Part shown: piece by piece, positions 15,482-25,401 of the stretch
How positions within the stretch are numbered: position 1 is the first letter of the stretch
How the letters are laid out: each line of letters begins with the position of its first letter
Source of the DNA: JBBKWU01 sp037969035
GTDB taxonomy: Bacteria > Pseudomonadota > Alphaproteobacteria > Micavibrionales > Micavibrionaceae
Length of the DNA: 64,000 bases
Assembly (NCBI GenBank): GCA_037969035.1
Contig: JBBKWU010000021.1
Span: 1-64,000, forward strand
Reading direction: 5' to 3'
The notes under the pieces: generated by a model
Seen by the model: only the letters and a program-made list of their open reading frames with translations
What the model was told of the DNA's origin: nothing
The model's database searches: none
Program-made: the position numbers and the translations under genes

Positions 15482-16324
15482 TTACGCCGCTTTTTTGGAT
15501 GATGATTTTGTATCGTTGGCCGCTTTTGCCTCGATCATATGCAAGTCGCGCTGTGGGAACGGAATTGAAATACCTTCCTTATCAAACGTTACCTTAATCG
15601 CCTCGATCAAATCCCAACGTACAACCCAGTAATCGGCAACACTCACCCAAGGACGGACAAACAGATTAACAGAGCTATCCGCAAGCTCAGCCACCGCGAT
15701 AACAGTTTCTGGATCTTTCAAGACACGGTCATCTTTCTCGATAATCTTGGACAGCACTTTTTTCACTTTGCTCAGATCATCGCTATAGCTTACGCCGATC
15801 ACAAAATCAATACGACGTCTTGATTTGGCAGAAAAGTTTGTAATCACATCTGCTGTGATTTGACCATTTGGCACAATCACTTGTCTGTTATCTGGCGTTG
15901 TTAGGATTGTATTGAAGATTGAAATTTCTTCTACTGTGCCGCCTGTACCGCCGCCTTCGATGTAGTCACCGTTTTTGAACGGCTTGAAAAGCACGATCAT
16001 CACGCCTGCCGCAAGGTTCGAGAGCGAGCCCTGTAACGCCAAACCAACAGCCAAACCAGCCGCCGCCAAAAGAGCCGCCAATGATGTTGTTTCAACACCC
16101 AATTGGCTCAGCGCGGCAATCACCACAAACGTAAGTGCTAGGCCGTACATCACATTGCCCGCAAAGCCAACCAATGTGCTTTCGACTTTCGCTTTAATCA
16201 TCATTTTTTTAACAATGTTCACTGCGCGTTTTGCAACCCACTTACCGATCACAAAAATCAAAATTGCGATCAAAACCTTTAAACCGTAGAAACTGATTAG
16301 CTCACCTATTGAATCTATGTCCAT
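15482..16324 (-). CDS. mscS: small-conductance mechanosensitive channel MscS
   Basis: A 280-residue MscS-family channel that opens under membrane tension to release osmolytes. Three transmembrane helices are visible (about 15-35, 60-80 and 85-110). The third is the Gly/Ala-rich pore helix (LAALLAAAGLAVGLALQGSLSNLAAGVMI). The beta domain follows, with FKNGDYIEGGGTGGTVEEI and VPNGQI, and then the vestibule domain (DFVIGVSYSDD). The short Lys/Ala/Ser C-terminal tail is ordinary. Length matches the family. Confidence 0.92.
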   Translation of the reverse strand: MDIDSIGELISFYGLKVLIAILIFVIGKWVAKRAVNIVKKMMIKAKVESTLVGFAGNVMYGLALTFVVIAALSQLGVETTSLAALLAAAGLAVGLALQGSLSNLAAGVMIVLFKPFKNGDYIEGGGTGGTVEEISIFNTILTTPDNRQVIVPNGQITADVITNFSAKSRRRIDFVIGVSYSDDLSKVKKVLSKIIEKDDRVLKDPETVIAVAELADSSVNLFVRPWVSVADYWVVRWDLIEAIKVTFDKEGISIPFPQRDLHMIEAKAANDTKSSSKKAA

Positions 16325-16402
16325 TTTTGAAATCCTCCATTACAAAATTTATATTACGAGGGTTTCATAGCGGTTTTGACGCAAAATCTCAAGCAGGAAA
16401 AC

Positions 16403-16432
16403 AAAAAACCCGCAACATGTGCGGGCTTTTTT
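16403..16432 (-). terminator. Rho-independent terminator of the giant surface-protein gene
   Basis: On the minus strand a CCCGC/GCGGG stem around a 7-base loop is flanked by A- and T-runs and followed by TTTTTT. It lies 21 bases beyond the stop of the 1535-residue gene and before mscS, so it probably ends the usher-like/giant-protein transcript. Confidence 0.8.
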
Positions 16433-16453
16433 AATTTTTAAAGGGCAGCTTGA

Positions 16454-19400
16454 TTAGAGAGCAACCGCCGCCTGATTAACTGCATCTTCGATATATAGAT
16501 TAACAGTACCATTTGTATAATGCTCATAACCTGCGCCATATATACCGCCACTACTATCCACCGCAGAGAACCCTGCCCCTATAAGATCCGCGATCACAGT
16601 ATCCGCGCCCGTACCATTAATGACAAGTTCGTTATTCGCGTCGGTCATGGCGATAATGGATTGATAGCTCAGCGTCAGTGTTTGCGCATAACTATTTCCG
16701 TCCGTAAGATCAATCGTTTCAATGTTATGCAGACCCGCTCCGTTCTGCTGATTAAAACGCAAGTCCAAATTATTGTTAGATTCTAATCTGAATACATCAT
16801 TCCCGACGCCACCATCAATATCACCCAATTGATTGGCCGAAATCGTCGAACTAGGTGCGTATTTACCAAGCGCATTCACAATAATAACATCATCACCGCT
16901 ACCGCCATTAATAATATCAAATCCGTTTGAGGTGATCGTGTCATTCCCTGCAAAACCAGAAATAGAGACATCATTTCCGCCATCACTCAATGCATTTGCC
17001 GTTGCATCCCCCGACACTTGATAGCCACCATTCGTGGTGCCCAAAACATCGTTGGCATGGTTAACATCATCACCACTTGTCGTTGCTGCGCCCGTCCAAT
17101 CACCGACGGTTGCATTTGGATCAACGCCCGCAACAGCCGCATTTGCAGTTATTATCGTGCTCCCCACAATAGACGTTACAGGAATAGTACCAAGATCATT
17201 GATATTCCAACCATCACCAAGCGTACCGTTTGTAATATGAGACCCTAACTGACTTTCAATTTGCCCTGTTGTGGTCATTTGAAAAACAAATGCATCTGTA
17301 TTGCCCGTAATACCCGCAGTTGTTGAGCCTGTGATTAGCAATGTTCCGTCGGCTGTTTGCTCAATAGATTCCGCGCCTGCGATTTGGGCTGTATATGATA
17401 AAGAACGCGCCCATATCAAATTACCGCTGGCATCAAAATTGGCGACGAAAGCTTCTGAATCACTCTGACCAACAACGGCAATTGTACCGTCGCTGAGCTC
17501 AATCACATCATTGATTGATTCAACATTGGCCACTTGACCAATAGACAACGACCACGCGACGGTCGGGTTGTCGCCAGCGCCGTCCGTGGCGAGTTTAATT
17601 AGCAAACCTTGCCGTACACCAGCACCAAAAGTTGTGCTGCCTGCTATGATCAAACCACCATCGCTTGTCTCTGTCATGGCATTCAACGTTTCATCCGTTG
17701 CGCCCGCTAAATCGATATCATAAGCCCACTGGAGAGAACCATCAGTATCATTTAAACGCGCAAGCATAATATCGCCGCCATTATTGGTATTATTCGCACC
17801 AACGATGACATCACTCAGATATTTTGCATCTGACGTGCTAAGAACATCTTCGGCCTGCACATCAACACCAGCTTCCGATAGTCGCGTCTCCCAAAGAATA
17901 TTTCCGTTTGCACCATCCACATTTATGATCAATCCTGAATCGTCCGTACCTTGTGTTGTACCGGCCATAACAACCTGAGAAGCTCCCAAAGATGTTACAT
18001 CGCTCATCGTGTCGATACCTGCAAAACCGTATGTTTTTGCCCAAAGCGTATTACCATCAAGATCAACCTTGGCGAGCATGAAATCGTCCACACCTGCGCC
18101 AATTGCATTATTCGTTGTGCCGCCAATAAAGACACCTGATGTGTTATACGTAATACCAACAGCTTTTTCATCACTGGTATTCTCACCCAGAACCTGAACA
18201 TCTTGAACAAAACCATGGTTATCGACGACAGTAATCATGACATCTTTTTGACCTGCTGTTGTTGCTTCACCAACAACAATATAACCGTCAGACACGTTAG
18301 TAGATGGATCAAATATCTCTATGGCATCGTGTGCGGCATCTTGCCCAACACCACCAACCGTTGTTAGGAATGTGTCACGTCCCGTTGTAAAATTAAATGT
18401 ACCCGGAGCCATAATGCCGCCATAGCTATTACCTGCAACGTCACGTACGGCATCAGCATCCATTTCAACATAATAATCTGTGTTGGATTGCACGGTGCTA
18501 CTGTTCAACGTAACCTTGATTATATTACCGGTAATAATCACATTTGGATCTGTAATACTGATTGTATAAATAGTCGTGCCACCGCTGACTTCTCTCACGT
18601 AGATATTGCCTGTATTGGCTACGATATCTTCATTGAAACGGAAATGTAGCTCCGTTCCAATTACCGCAAAACTAGACAAGCCTGAAAGTTGTGTGCCTGT
18701 ACCGCCTGCTTCTAAGGACGGTGCCGTCACATCGGCGACCGTAATATTAAACGTGGAGGATGTCAGGCCATTAACACCGTCATCAACATCGAAATCAAAA
18801 CTATCTGACGATGTTGCTGATCCGTCATGGATATAAGTGACATCGTTATTCACCAATTGTTGCTGCGTAAAGCTTGTGATCGGAACGCCGGGTGCTGATA
18901 ACAACTCCAACTGACCATTCATCAGCGCGTTTGTAATCGTGTAAACAATTGACGTGTCCGCTGTATCAACATCCGATGCCGATAGCATACTCACATCCAA
19001 AATAATATTACCACCGACAGCTACGTTCGTGCCTGTATTTGTATCAAGCGATACTGCTTCATCGTCATCATCTGTAATATTAATCGTGAACACAGCACTA
19101 TCTGTCAACGCGCCTGTACCATCGTCTGTCGCTTGAACCGTTAGGTTATAACTTGTGGCAAGTGCATCAAAATCCAACACGCCGCCCACTACAGTAATAT
19201 CGCCTGTATTTGCATCAATGGTAAACGCACCATCCGTATTACCAGCGGTAATCGCATATGTTAACGTTTGTCCTGCATCAACATCACTCGCATAAGATGA
19301 AGCATCAATAACAATCGCGCCGCTCAACGCCCCTTCGGCAATATTAGAGGATACTGGTGCCGTAAAGACGGGCGCATCATTAAGGTCGTTTACATTAATC

Positions 19401-21061
19401 GTATAGGTTGCCGTATCAAATAGATTTCCTGCACCATCATCTTGGACACGTACGGTCAAAGTGTAGCTGCTGATCCCTTCAAAATCGAGAGGCGCGCTTG
19501 TAACAATATTTCCAGAAGAATCGATACTAAAAGCAGATCCAGTATTTCCAGATATAATCGAATAGCTTAGTATTTGACCAACATCAATGTCTGATGCCGT
19601 CACATTACCGACTGTCGTCGCACCAGCCGCGTGTTCACCAATCGCAAAAACAGTACTCGGATTAGAAATCGTCGGTGCCGTGTTTGTTCCCGCAGGCGGC
19701 GGAGGTGTCGTTGTGGTCGTCGTTGCAGGTGGAGGTGCTGTCGTAGTCGTCGTTGTTGTCGGTGGTGGTGGCACAGAGGCCCCCGCCGATGATCCCGTAT
19801 TTGCAGGCGCCGTTGCGCCGCTTCCTGTTGTTGATGTCCCGCCAAGCGTTCCACCTGTCGCGGTGCTGCCTGTACCAGCCGCACCAGAAAATCCTGTATT
19901 CGCAGCAACATCAAACGGATCAAGCACAGGGGCTGTCGGCACCACTTCCGCTTGTGGCTCTGTGTTTGTTGTCGGTTGTGCTGTCGGCGCAGGCGCAGGG
20001 GCTGCCGTCTGCTGTTGTTGCGGTTCAGCTTGTGCAACTTGTGTTTCATCCGTACTCGGTTCGTTGTTCACTGGTGCTGAGTCAGCCACCAAAGCGGGAG
20101 CCGCCTGAGCGTTACCCGCGCTATTTGTTCCGCCCGTAAAGCCGCTAAATAAAGCAGGTAATACACCGGACATACTACCGTAGTTCGCCGCCATATCTTC
20201 GCTCGACATAACGCCAACCATAACAATACCGCCCGTAGACGGTTCAAAGCGCGCTGTTTCATATTGTTCATCCAGCGTCATTTCATTGCCGTCAAAGCTG
20301 CGCAAAACAATCGCACCTTCAACAACCGTAATTTCGCCTGTACTCAAGTCACCCATAATGGTCGTTCCGCGAATACCGATCGAACCGACCGGTGTATCAA
20401 TTTGAACATCATCGGGATCATCGCGCCCGATCAAACCACTGGTAAATACAAACAGGCCGCGCAAAACAGAAAAATTCGTTGAGCCACTTTCCGTGACAGG
20501 GTCAAACACATATTCGTCAATCGCCAACCGCGCATTTTCAGAAACCGCAAATGTACTATCATCACTGAACTGAATATTCACCGCACCATCATCCGATGTT
20601 TCGATGATATCGCCTTGATAAATTTTCATCCCGACTGAAAGCGGCTCTGTGCTGCCATCGGCACGTATAACATTAGCTTGTCCGTTTACTTCCTGAACAT
20701 GGCCAACAGCACTTTCATCAACCACGCTATCGGCGCGCGCATATTCAAGCGCACCTTCATTTTGAACAAAGCTGGAAACCATTTTCGGTGTTAAGGCTGA
20801 CCCGTCAGGCGCGACAATCATCGGCGCGGGATCTGCATTAAAATAACCTTCGACAACGACAACAGATCCATCAGGGGCTTCTAGGATCAAATCTTGTCCG
20901 TCACGGGTGATTTCAGCATCAGAAATAAAATCATCACTGGGAACCTGCACAGGACCTTGTTGGTCTGCAGATATGATTTCCGTCTGTGATTGCTGTGAAT
21001 TTTGATTTTCCTCAAACGGATTGCTTCCGCCTGAATCCCCGTACTCTGTAATTCTTGCCAT
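16454..21061 (-). CDS. giant FecR/cadherin/beta-propeller surface protein, probably type I secreted, 1535 aa
   Basis: A large multidomain adhesin-like protein. Domains in order: a polar N-terminus without a Sec signal peptide (1-45), a short beta domain, and a FecR domain (about 118-260; GHVQEVNGQANVIRADG and DTPVGSIGIRGTT). Next is a long disordered linker rich in Ala, Pro, Thr and Gly (310-465), then two cadherin-like repeats (about 465-670), a CSPG/cadherin-type repeat, and an Ig-like domain (about 790-900). After that come repeated G-G-x-x-W strands like an SBBP beta-propeller (900-1290), calcium-binding-like repeats (NGGSGDDVI and DGGVGNDVF, about 1370-1420), and a C-terminus (GYEHYTNGTVNLYIEDAV) like type I secretion targets. 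No T1SS genes are in the window. It is downstream of the usher-like gene and behind a CtrA box. Confidence 0.85.
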   Translation of the reverse strand: MARITEYGDSGGSNPFEENQNSQQSQTEIISADQQGPVQVPSDDFISDAEITRDGQDLILEAPDGSVVVVEGYFNADPAPMIVAPDGSALTPKMVSSFVQNEGALEYARADSVVDESAVGHVQEVNGQANVIRADGSTEPLSVGMKIYQGDIIETSDDGAVNIQFSDDSTFAVSENARLAIDEYVFDPVTESGSTNFSVLRGLFVFTSGLIGRDDPDDVQIDTPVGSIGIRGTTIMGDLSTGEITVVEGAIVLRSFDGNEMTLDEQYETARFEPSTGGIVMVGVMSSEDMAANYGSMSGVLPALFSGFTGGTNSAGNAQAAPALVADSAPVNNEPSTDETQVAQAEPQQQQTAAPAPAPTAQPTTNTEPQAEVVPTAPVLDPFDVAANTGFSGAAGTGSTATGGTLGGTSTTGSGATAPANTGSSAGASVPPPPTTTTTTTAPPPATTTTTTPPPPAGTNTAPTISNPSTVFAIGEHAAGATTVGNVTASDIDVGQILSYSIISGNTGSAFSIDSSGNIVTSAPLDFEGISSYTLTVRVQDDGAGNLFDTATYTINVNDLNDAPVFTAPVSSNIAEGALSGAIVIDASSYASDVDAGQTLTYAITAGNTDGAFTIDANTGDITVVGGVLDFDALATSYNLTVQATDDGTGALTDSAVFTINITDDDDEAVSLDTNTGTNVAVGGNIILDVSMLSASDVDTADTSIVYTITNALMNGQLELLSAPGVPITSFTQQQLVNNDVTYIHDGSATSSDSFDFDVDDGVNGLTSSTFNITVADVTAPSLEAGGTGTQLSGLSSFAVIGTELHFRFNEDIVANTGNIYVREVSGGTTIYTISITDPNVIITGNIIKVTLNSSTVQSNTDYYVEMDADAVRDVAGNSYGGIMAPGTFNFTTGRDTFLTTVGGVGQDAAHDAIEIFDPSTNVSDGYIVVGEATTAGQKDVMITVVDNHGFVQDVQVLGENTSDEKAVGITYNTSGVFIGGTTNNAIGAGVDDFMLAKVDLDGNTLWAKTYGFAGIDTMSDVTSLGASQVVMAGTTQGTDDSGLIINVDGANGNILWETRLSEAGVDVQAEDVLSTSDAKYLSDVIVGANNTNNGGDIMLARLNDTDGSLQWAYDIDLAGATDETLNAMTETSDGGLIIAGSTTFGAGVRQGLLIKLATDGAGDNPTVAWSLSIGQVANVESINDVIELSDGTIAVVGQSDSEAFVANFDASGNLIWARSLSYTAQIAGAESIEQTADGTLLITGSTTAGITGNTDAFVFQMTTTGQIESQLGSHITNGTLGDGWNINDLGTIPVTSIVGSTIITANAAVAGVDPNATVGDWTGAATTSGDDVNHANDVLGTTNGGYQVSGDATANALSDGGNDVSISGFAGNDTITSNGFDIINGGSGDDVIIVNALGKYAPSSTISANQLGDIDGGVGNDVFRLESNNNLDLRFNQQNGAGLHNIETIDLTDGNSYAQTLTLSYQSIIAMTDANNELVINGTGADTVIADLIGAGFSAVDSSGGIYGAGYEHYTNGTVNLYIEDAVNQAAVAL

Positions 21062-21169
21062 TATTTTCCCCTAAAATTTTCCCCATGCCTTGCGACATAA
21101 GATTTTGCAAAATATACGTTCCCAATATTAATTTTAGACAAAATTGTTAAACATTTGACTAACAGAGAG

Positions 21170-21184
21170 TTAACCAAACCTTAA
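21170..21184 (-). promoter_or_regulatory. CtrA box upstream of the giant surface-protein gene
   Basis: TTAA-CCAAACC-TTAA is a perfect match to the TTAA-N7-TTAA motif recognised by the alphaproteobacterial cell-cycle response regulator CtrA. It sits 109 bases upstream of the minus-strand ATG at 21061, in the gap after the usher-like gene. Binding is inferred from the motif and the lineage. Confidence 0.5.
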
Positions 21185-21210
21185 TAGGGGAGACTCAAAT
21201 GTGAGGAAAA

Positions 21211-24200
21211 TTAGGATTTGCCAGCAGGGTTTGCCGCACCGGCCGAAATCACAGCGAAGAACTCATCAGGCAGAAGCTCTACACCACATTGAAAACCACG
21301 CGCGATTAGCGAACGACAGATAAAGCGTGCATCTTCAAGGTTTAGAATTTCGGTTGTCACACGCATCGTGTGCTTGTTACTGGCTAGCGATGGCAAACTA
21401 TCGGATGGCGGTACAAGCAATTTAGCATTGCCCAAAATCGCGCCGTAGCGATTACGCATATTGTACCACGTCAACGCCATCAGTAATTGCGAATTATAAT
21501 CACCCATATTCAGGATGATTTTCTTACCCGCCAACATCGACACATCAACTTTGGCGAGGTCAGCACCAAAATCAGAAGCTTGCACCATTTCAAACCCGAC
21601 AGAACCAGCGCCATCTATTTGCCCGATTATATTATTACCCGCAATGATTGTGCCCTCATAACCGATCGTTATGTTTTGCGGAGCGGGCGATGAAATGCGA
21701 CGGTTACGCGCATCATCCGCATCCACCATCAACAAATATTCGCCCGGCGGTATGCGGGAAAACAGATAAAACCCATCAAAGGCAGTATAAGCTGTTTCTT
21801 GCAGCTCCCCTTCCTTATCATACAAATGTAACCGCATATTTTTAGCTGGTGATTTTGTACCCAACTGGTTGACCATAAAAAGCGTGCCATCAATTTCACC
21901 AGACATATGCACGGGGAAATCAAGCACACTTGTATGCCCTGCGCGCGGACGAATTGACGCGCCCTCAAAACCTGCTATCCAGAAGGGATCAAATAAGCTG
22001 CCTTCGTTCAAAACAATGTCTGTAATTCTGTTGGTCGGTAAATCAGGAATAAAGGCAACGCCGTCACTATTAGACAACGCAAAACGACTTGTTTGCAGTG
22101 ATTCAATCCGCGCCCCTTCAATCAATTCATCACCTTCGCTGTACGTGCTGTCGCCATCACGATCCAGATAAACACGCGCCGAAACCCCGCCACGATTGGA
22201 AAGCTGTGTGCCGTGCATTTCAACATCATTATTCGTCGGGTTATAAACAAGACCAAAGCGCGCATTAACAAAGGCTGTAATATTTTTTTCTGTGTCATAG
22301 GTCAGATTTGGCGATAAAACAATGTGATCACCCGTCCAACTTGCGCCTAGCTCTGTTTCTGTAATACGGGTTTCGGGGCTATAATCTACTTTTACACGCC
22401 CTTGTATATCGTCCGTCAAATATTTTTGAAGCTCAACCTCGTACAAACTCGGCTTATATTCAGGATATAAATCCGCACTCGCCGTTACCCGCCAAAGCGT
22501 ATTTAAGTAATTCCCGCGCACACCAACACGGCCGTCAAGATCACGAGTCACAGTGCCCGTATTATCCTCAATCCTATAATTAACCCCCGTATTAAAATTC
22601 AATTTATCATAGCTCGCCGACAACCCTGCAGCTGTTCTATAAGCCGTATAATCATCACCACGGGTGATGTATTCCGACTTAAAATCATAAGACGTATTGT
22701 TTAAATCAAGGAATTTCAAAGAGGGTAGGCGACCATTAACCGTGCCCGACACAGAAAGCTCTGCATCACGCGGTTGGGAGCTATTCACTGTGTAATCCTC
22801 GCCCGTATAACGAAGTGTCGCGCCCACGCTTTGCTGTCTGGCTGTCTTTCTCCCTGATAATGACGTCGCATACGCCCCTTTATCATCCATGGCGGCATCC
22901 GCATTCACAATCACGCCTGCCAAATTCGCCACAGCACCCGCCTGCACATAGGCTTTTTGTTCGCCGTCTTCCTCGCGCAGTTTTACGCCCGAATGTAAGG
23001 CCAAATTATTTGTCGCCTGAACTTCGTATGTTGCAGACAAATGAGGCGTGTTACTGTCAACATCCTCGCTGTTGGTCTTTAAATAAGTTTGTGTGTCATT
23101 CATTGATAATGACACGTCATAAACGCCATTCGACGCGCCTTGAATCGACGCATCCACAAATTTCACAAATTCTTGTTCTTCAACTTGTCCTTGCAGACCA
23201 TACTGAACGACTCGGAATCTATTTTCACCGGCATTTAAAAGGACTCCATCGAATTTGTAAAAACCATCATCACTCACGGTTGCTATATCAATATATTGTT
23301 GATCACGGTACAACTCCACATCCCACCCTGGTATCGAGTAACCAGAAATAGTCGTCTGCGTATTTTGGGTGTAATACGGATTTCTATTTGTAACCCGCAC
23401 GCCAAGCTCGCTGTTTGAGCCATTAATCAGTGGCATATCTGTTGTCACAATATCACCAAACTCGTATTGACTCGCCTGAAGCGGCCCCAACAAATCATGG
23501 TTTTCTGATTCTTTTTTAAACTTAAAGCGCGCCGATGATAATTTGTTCGTGTCATTACCCGTGATAATAGCTTCGCCCGTATGTCCTGCAACATCGCCCG
23601 TTGTTCGCACTGTATAATTTGACGTGCTTGTGGCTTTAGAACCCGCCTCACCACGGCGGCTCCAACGATGGTTTAAATACACATCAGCTTTGGGAATTTC
23701 CGCCACTTTATAAGGATCAACTTGGCGCGGTCTGACAGCGGGGCCGCGTCTGTTGCTATACGACCCCACGCGATTGTCGCGTTCTATCTTTTCCTGCACG
23801 GGCCATTTTGAATCTGGCTCAACTTCAAGAATTTGTCTATTTGCATTAACTTGCATATCAAACCCAAGCCATTGCGCCAGAACTTCGCCGCGCACCCATA
23901 TATCATCATCGTCGACCCTTACACTGGCAGGATCGATATTGTATTCCTTGCCCGCAGAGCGGACGAGCAGGTTATTATAATCCAGAAAGAATTTCTTATT
24001 TTCGCGAATAAACCAACCTTCGGCAATTCCTTCTTGCGGTCTAAGCGCAATAGGAAATCCTGCGACAATCACCAGATCAGCAAGCGACAGCAAAATATCA
24101 CGCCCCTGCTTTTCCGCCGAAACAACGCCGCCAAGTCTAACATTATTCGGCAACGTAATTTCTAAAAGCAAAATCTCGCCATCCTGATATTGATCAAGAT

Positions 24201-24417
24201 AAGAAGATTTATCGGCGTTGTTTCCTTTTAAAGAAAACCAATAATCATCCGCTTGCTTAAATCCTTCATCAATTTTTTGGACAAACGAGCGAGCAAGATC
24301 AAGCATGGCAGCGCGCTTATCATCCGTCGCAGATTGTGCCATCGCAGTGCCCGACAGCAGCATAACGCTTGCTGTTGCCAATAATGTAAACCTATATAAA
24401 AAGCGTTTTACCCGCAT
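21211..24417 (-). CDS. usher-like outer-membrane barrel protein, 1068 aa
   Basis: A large exported protein. The signal peptide MRVKRFLYRFTLLATASV ends near A-M-A. An N-terminal periplasmic region (about 50-250) contains a probable copper-amine-oxidase-like or usher N-terminal fold. A plug-like domain follows, with a P-G-W-D-V-E-L-Y-R motif and DGFYKFDGVLLNAGENRF; this YxxxF pattern is shared by fimbrial ushers. Next is a long run of alternating polar/hydrophobic strands (about 440-760) expected of a beta-barrel. SdrD-B/carboxypeptidase-regulatory-like domains come next (YLDRDGDSTYSEGDE and AFDGFYLFSRIPPGEYLL), then a C-terminal SPOR-like segment (about 990-1055). The ATG at 24417 was preferred to an upstream TTG. 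Chaperone and subunit genes lie divergently beside it. The usher role is inferred. Confidence 0.6.
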   Translation of the reverse strand: MRVKRFLYRFTLLATASVMLLSGTAMAQSATDDKRAAMLDLARSFVQKIDEGFKQADDYWFSLKGNNADKSSYLDQYQDGEILLLEITLPNNVRLGGVVSAEKQGRDILLSLADLVIVAGFPIALRPQEGIAEGWFIRENKKFFLDYNNLLVRSAGKEYNIDPASVRVDDDDIWVRGEVLAQWLGFDMQVNANRQILEVEPDSKWPVQEKIERDNRVGSYSNRRGPAVRPRQVDPYKVAEIPKADVYLNHRWSRRGEAGSKATSTSNYTVRTTGDVAGHTGEAIITGNDTNKLSSARFKFKKESENHDLLGPLQASQYEFGDIVTTDMPLINGSNSELGVRVTNRNPYYTQNTQTTISGYSIPGWDVELYRDQQYIDIATVSDDGFYKFDGVLLNAGENRFRVVQYGLQGQVEEQEFVKFVDASIQGASNGVYDVSLSMNDTQTYLKTNSEDVDSNTPHLSATYEVQATNNLALHSGVKLREEDGEQKAYVQAGAVANLAGVIVNADAAMDDKGAYATSLSGRKTARQQSVGATLRYTGEDYTVNSSQPRDAELSVSGTVNGRLPSLKFLDLNNTSYDFKSEYITRGDDYTAYRTAAGLSASYDKLNFNTGVNYRIEDNTGTVTRDLDGRVGVRGNYLNTLWRVTASADLYPEYKPSLYEVELQKYLTDDIQGRVKVDYSPETRITETELGASWTGDHIVLSPNLTYDTEKNITAFVNARFGLVYNPTNNDVEMHGTQLSNRGGVSARVYLDRDGDSTYSEGDELIEGARIESLQTSRFALSNSDGVAFIPDLPTNRITDIVLNEGSLFDPFWIAGFEGASIRPRAGHTSVLDFPVHMSGEIDGTLFMVNQLGTKSPAKNMRLHLYDKEGELQETAYTAFDGFYLFSRIPPGEYLLMVDADDARNRRISSPAPQNITIGYEGTIIAGNNIIGQIDGAGSVGFEMVQASDFGADLAKVDVSMLAGKKIILNMGDYNSQLLMALTWYNMRNRYGAILGNAKLLVPPSDSLPSLASNKHTMRVTTEILNLEDARFICRSLIARGFQCGVELLPDEFFAVISAGAANPAGKS

Positions 24418-24726
24418 TTTGGACGAAAAACCTGTATTTAAAACGTGAAGTAACGGGTACGAACGACCCAAGATGTACTTATATATGTCTTAGTAAAACA
24501 CAGTTCATCCCAAACAACAAGAAATGACGTTACATGAAATCCACAGTTATTATAGAAAATAATACTGAGTCTATACATGGATTATGAAAAGTTAAGTTTA
24601 TTTCTGTCGTTTTAATAATGATTTAATCTTTTTCGTGTGATATAAAGAGGATGCTGCAATTTTTAAAAAGCAGCTTAATTTAATGGTATTAGATCGTAAA
24701 CCCCTAGGGCAAAGGAGATCCGAGAA
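24418..24726. other. divergent intergenic region between the usher-like and DUF4402 genes
   Basis: About 309 AT-rich bases separate the two divergent starts and must hold both promoters. I see no gene. Near the DUF4402 start there is a CCCTAGGG palindrome just ahead of the AAGGAG ribosome binding site. I found no convincing sigma-70 hexamers or CtrA box. This would be the region controlling the whole surface-appendage locus. Confidence 0.4.
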
Positions 24727-25332
24727 ATGGTTCTTAATAAACTTCAAAAACTACTAAGCGTGGGTGCAGTAGCACTTTGCGTTTCTTTCGCTGCCAGTGA
24801 AGGCTGGTCAGCAGTATACGTGACGGGATCAGGAACACCATTCCCTGTTACTGCTCAGGCTACTGTGAACAACTCAATCAACGTGACTATATCAACACCT
24901 CTCGCTCTCGGTCAAATCGGTGCGTTTGGTGATGCTGCTGACACAGCCCAAATGGTTATGACTCCAGCGGGCGCTGTTACTGATGACACTGTCGGTGCCT
25001 CAAAACTTATTCACTCATCTGGTACTGGTACGCCGGGCGTAGTGGACATCACTGGTGCGTTCTTTAACACGGACATAACAGTTGGTATGGACACACCAGT
25101 GGACTTGACATGCGGTGCTTGTGCTGACCCTGCTATCTTCACACTAACTGACGTTACAACCGATCTTACGACACCGGGCAGCTTCTTGGTGGACGCAGTT
25201 GGTACAACAGACGGTGCTGGCGCACTAACAATCAACTATGGCATGACAATCGACACGCAGTTACTTGTCGCTACCGAAACGTATCAAAACGGTGTCTACG
25301 CTGGTGGATTTGACTTTACCTTCTCTTACTAG
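24727..25332 (+). CDS. DUF4402 major subunit-like exported protein, 201 aa
   Basis: A secreted DUF4402-family protein. A signal peptide of about 29 residues ends in W-S-A. The mature part is an all-beta domain low in charge and rich in Thr, Val and Gly. It has the family features of an early T-P-L-A-L-G-Q-I motif, a central Cys pair (CGAC, about residue 129) and a C-terminal Y-x-N-G-V-Y-A-G-G-F-D-F-T-F-S-Y strand. A strong AAGGAG ribosome binding site precedes it. The aromatic-ended C-terminal strand and the neighbouring PapD-like chaperone suggest a donor-strand-exchange pilin-like subunit. It is the first gene of the plus-strand operon, followed by a hairpin terminator, as expected for an abundant subunit. 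Confidence 0.75.
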   Translation: MVLNKLQKLLSVGAVALCVSFAASEGWSAVYVTGSGTPFPVTAQATVNNSINVTISTPLALGQIGAFGDAADTAQMVMTPAGAVTDDTVGASKLIHSSGTGTPGVVDITGAFFNTDITVGMDTPVDLTCGACADPAIFTLTDVTTDLTTPGSFLVDAVGTTDGAGALTINYGMTIDTQLLVATETYQNGVYAGGFDFTFSY

Positions 25333-25355
25333 AAGGTTTTAATTATATATTTTAT

Positions 25356-25394
25356 AAAGCCCGCTTGCATAATTGCTCTGCGGGCTTTAATTTT
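25356..25394 (+). terminator. hairpin terminator or attenuator between the two subunit genes
   Basis: AAAGCCCGC (25356-25364) and GCGGGCTTT (25380-25388) form a 9-bp stem with a 15-base loop, followed by AATTTTAT. It stands between the first and second DUF4402 genes and ends only 8 bases before the second ATG. It should let some transcription through, making the first subunit more abundant than the downstream products. Confidence 0.7.
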
Positions 25395-25401
25395 ATAGAT
25401 A

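Noticed and set aside
19587..20108. 173-residue plus-strand frame within the giant gene
   Set aside because: It is the opposite-strand shadow of the Ala/Pro/Thr linker; its Val/Gly-rich composition mirrors that repeat and it has no ribosome binding site.
22815..23351. 178-residue plus-strand frame within the usher-like gene
   Set aside because: Antisense to a well-supported coding region and rich in His/Arg/Pro as expected for a shadow frame.
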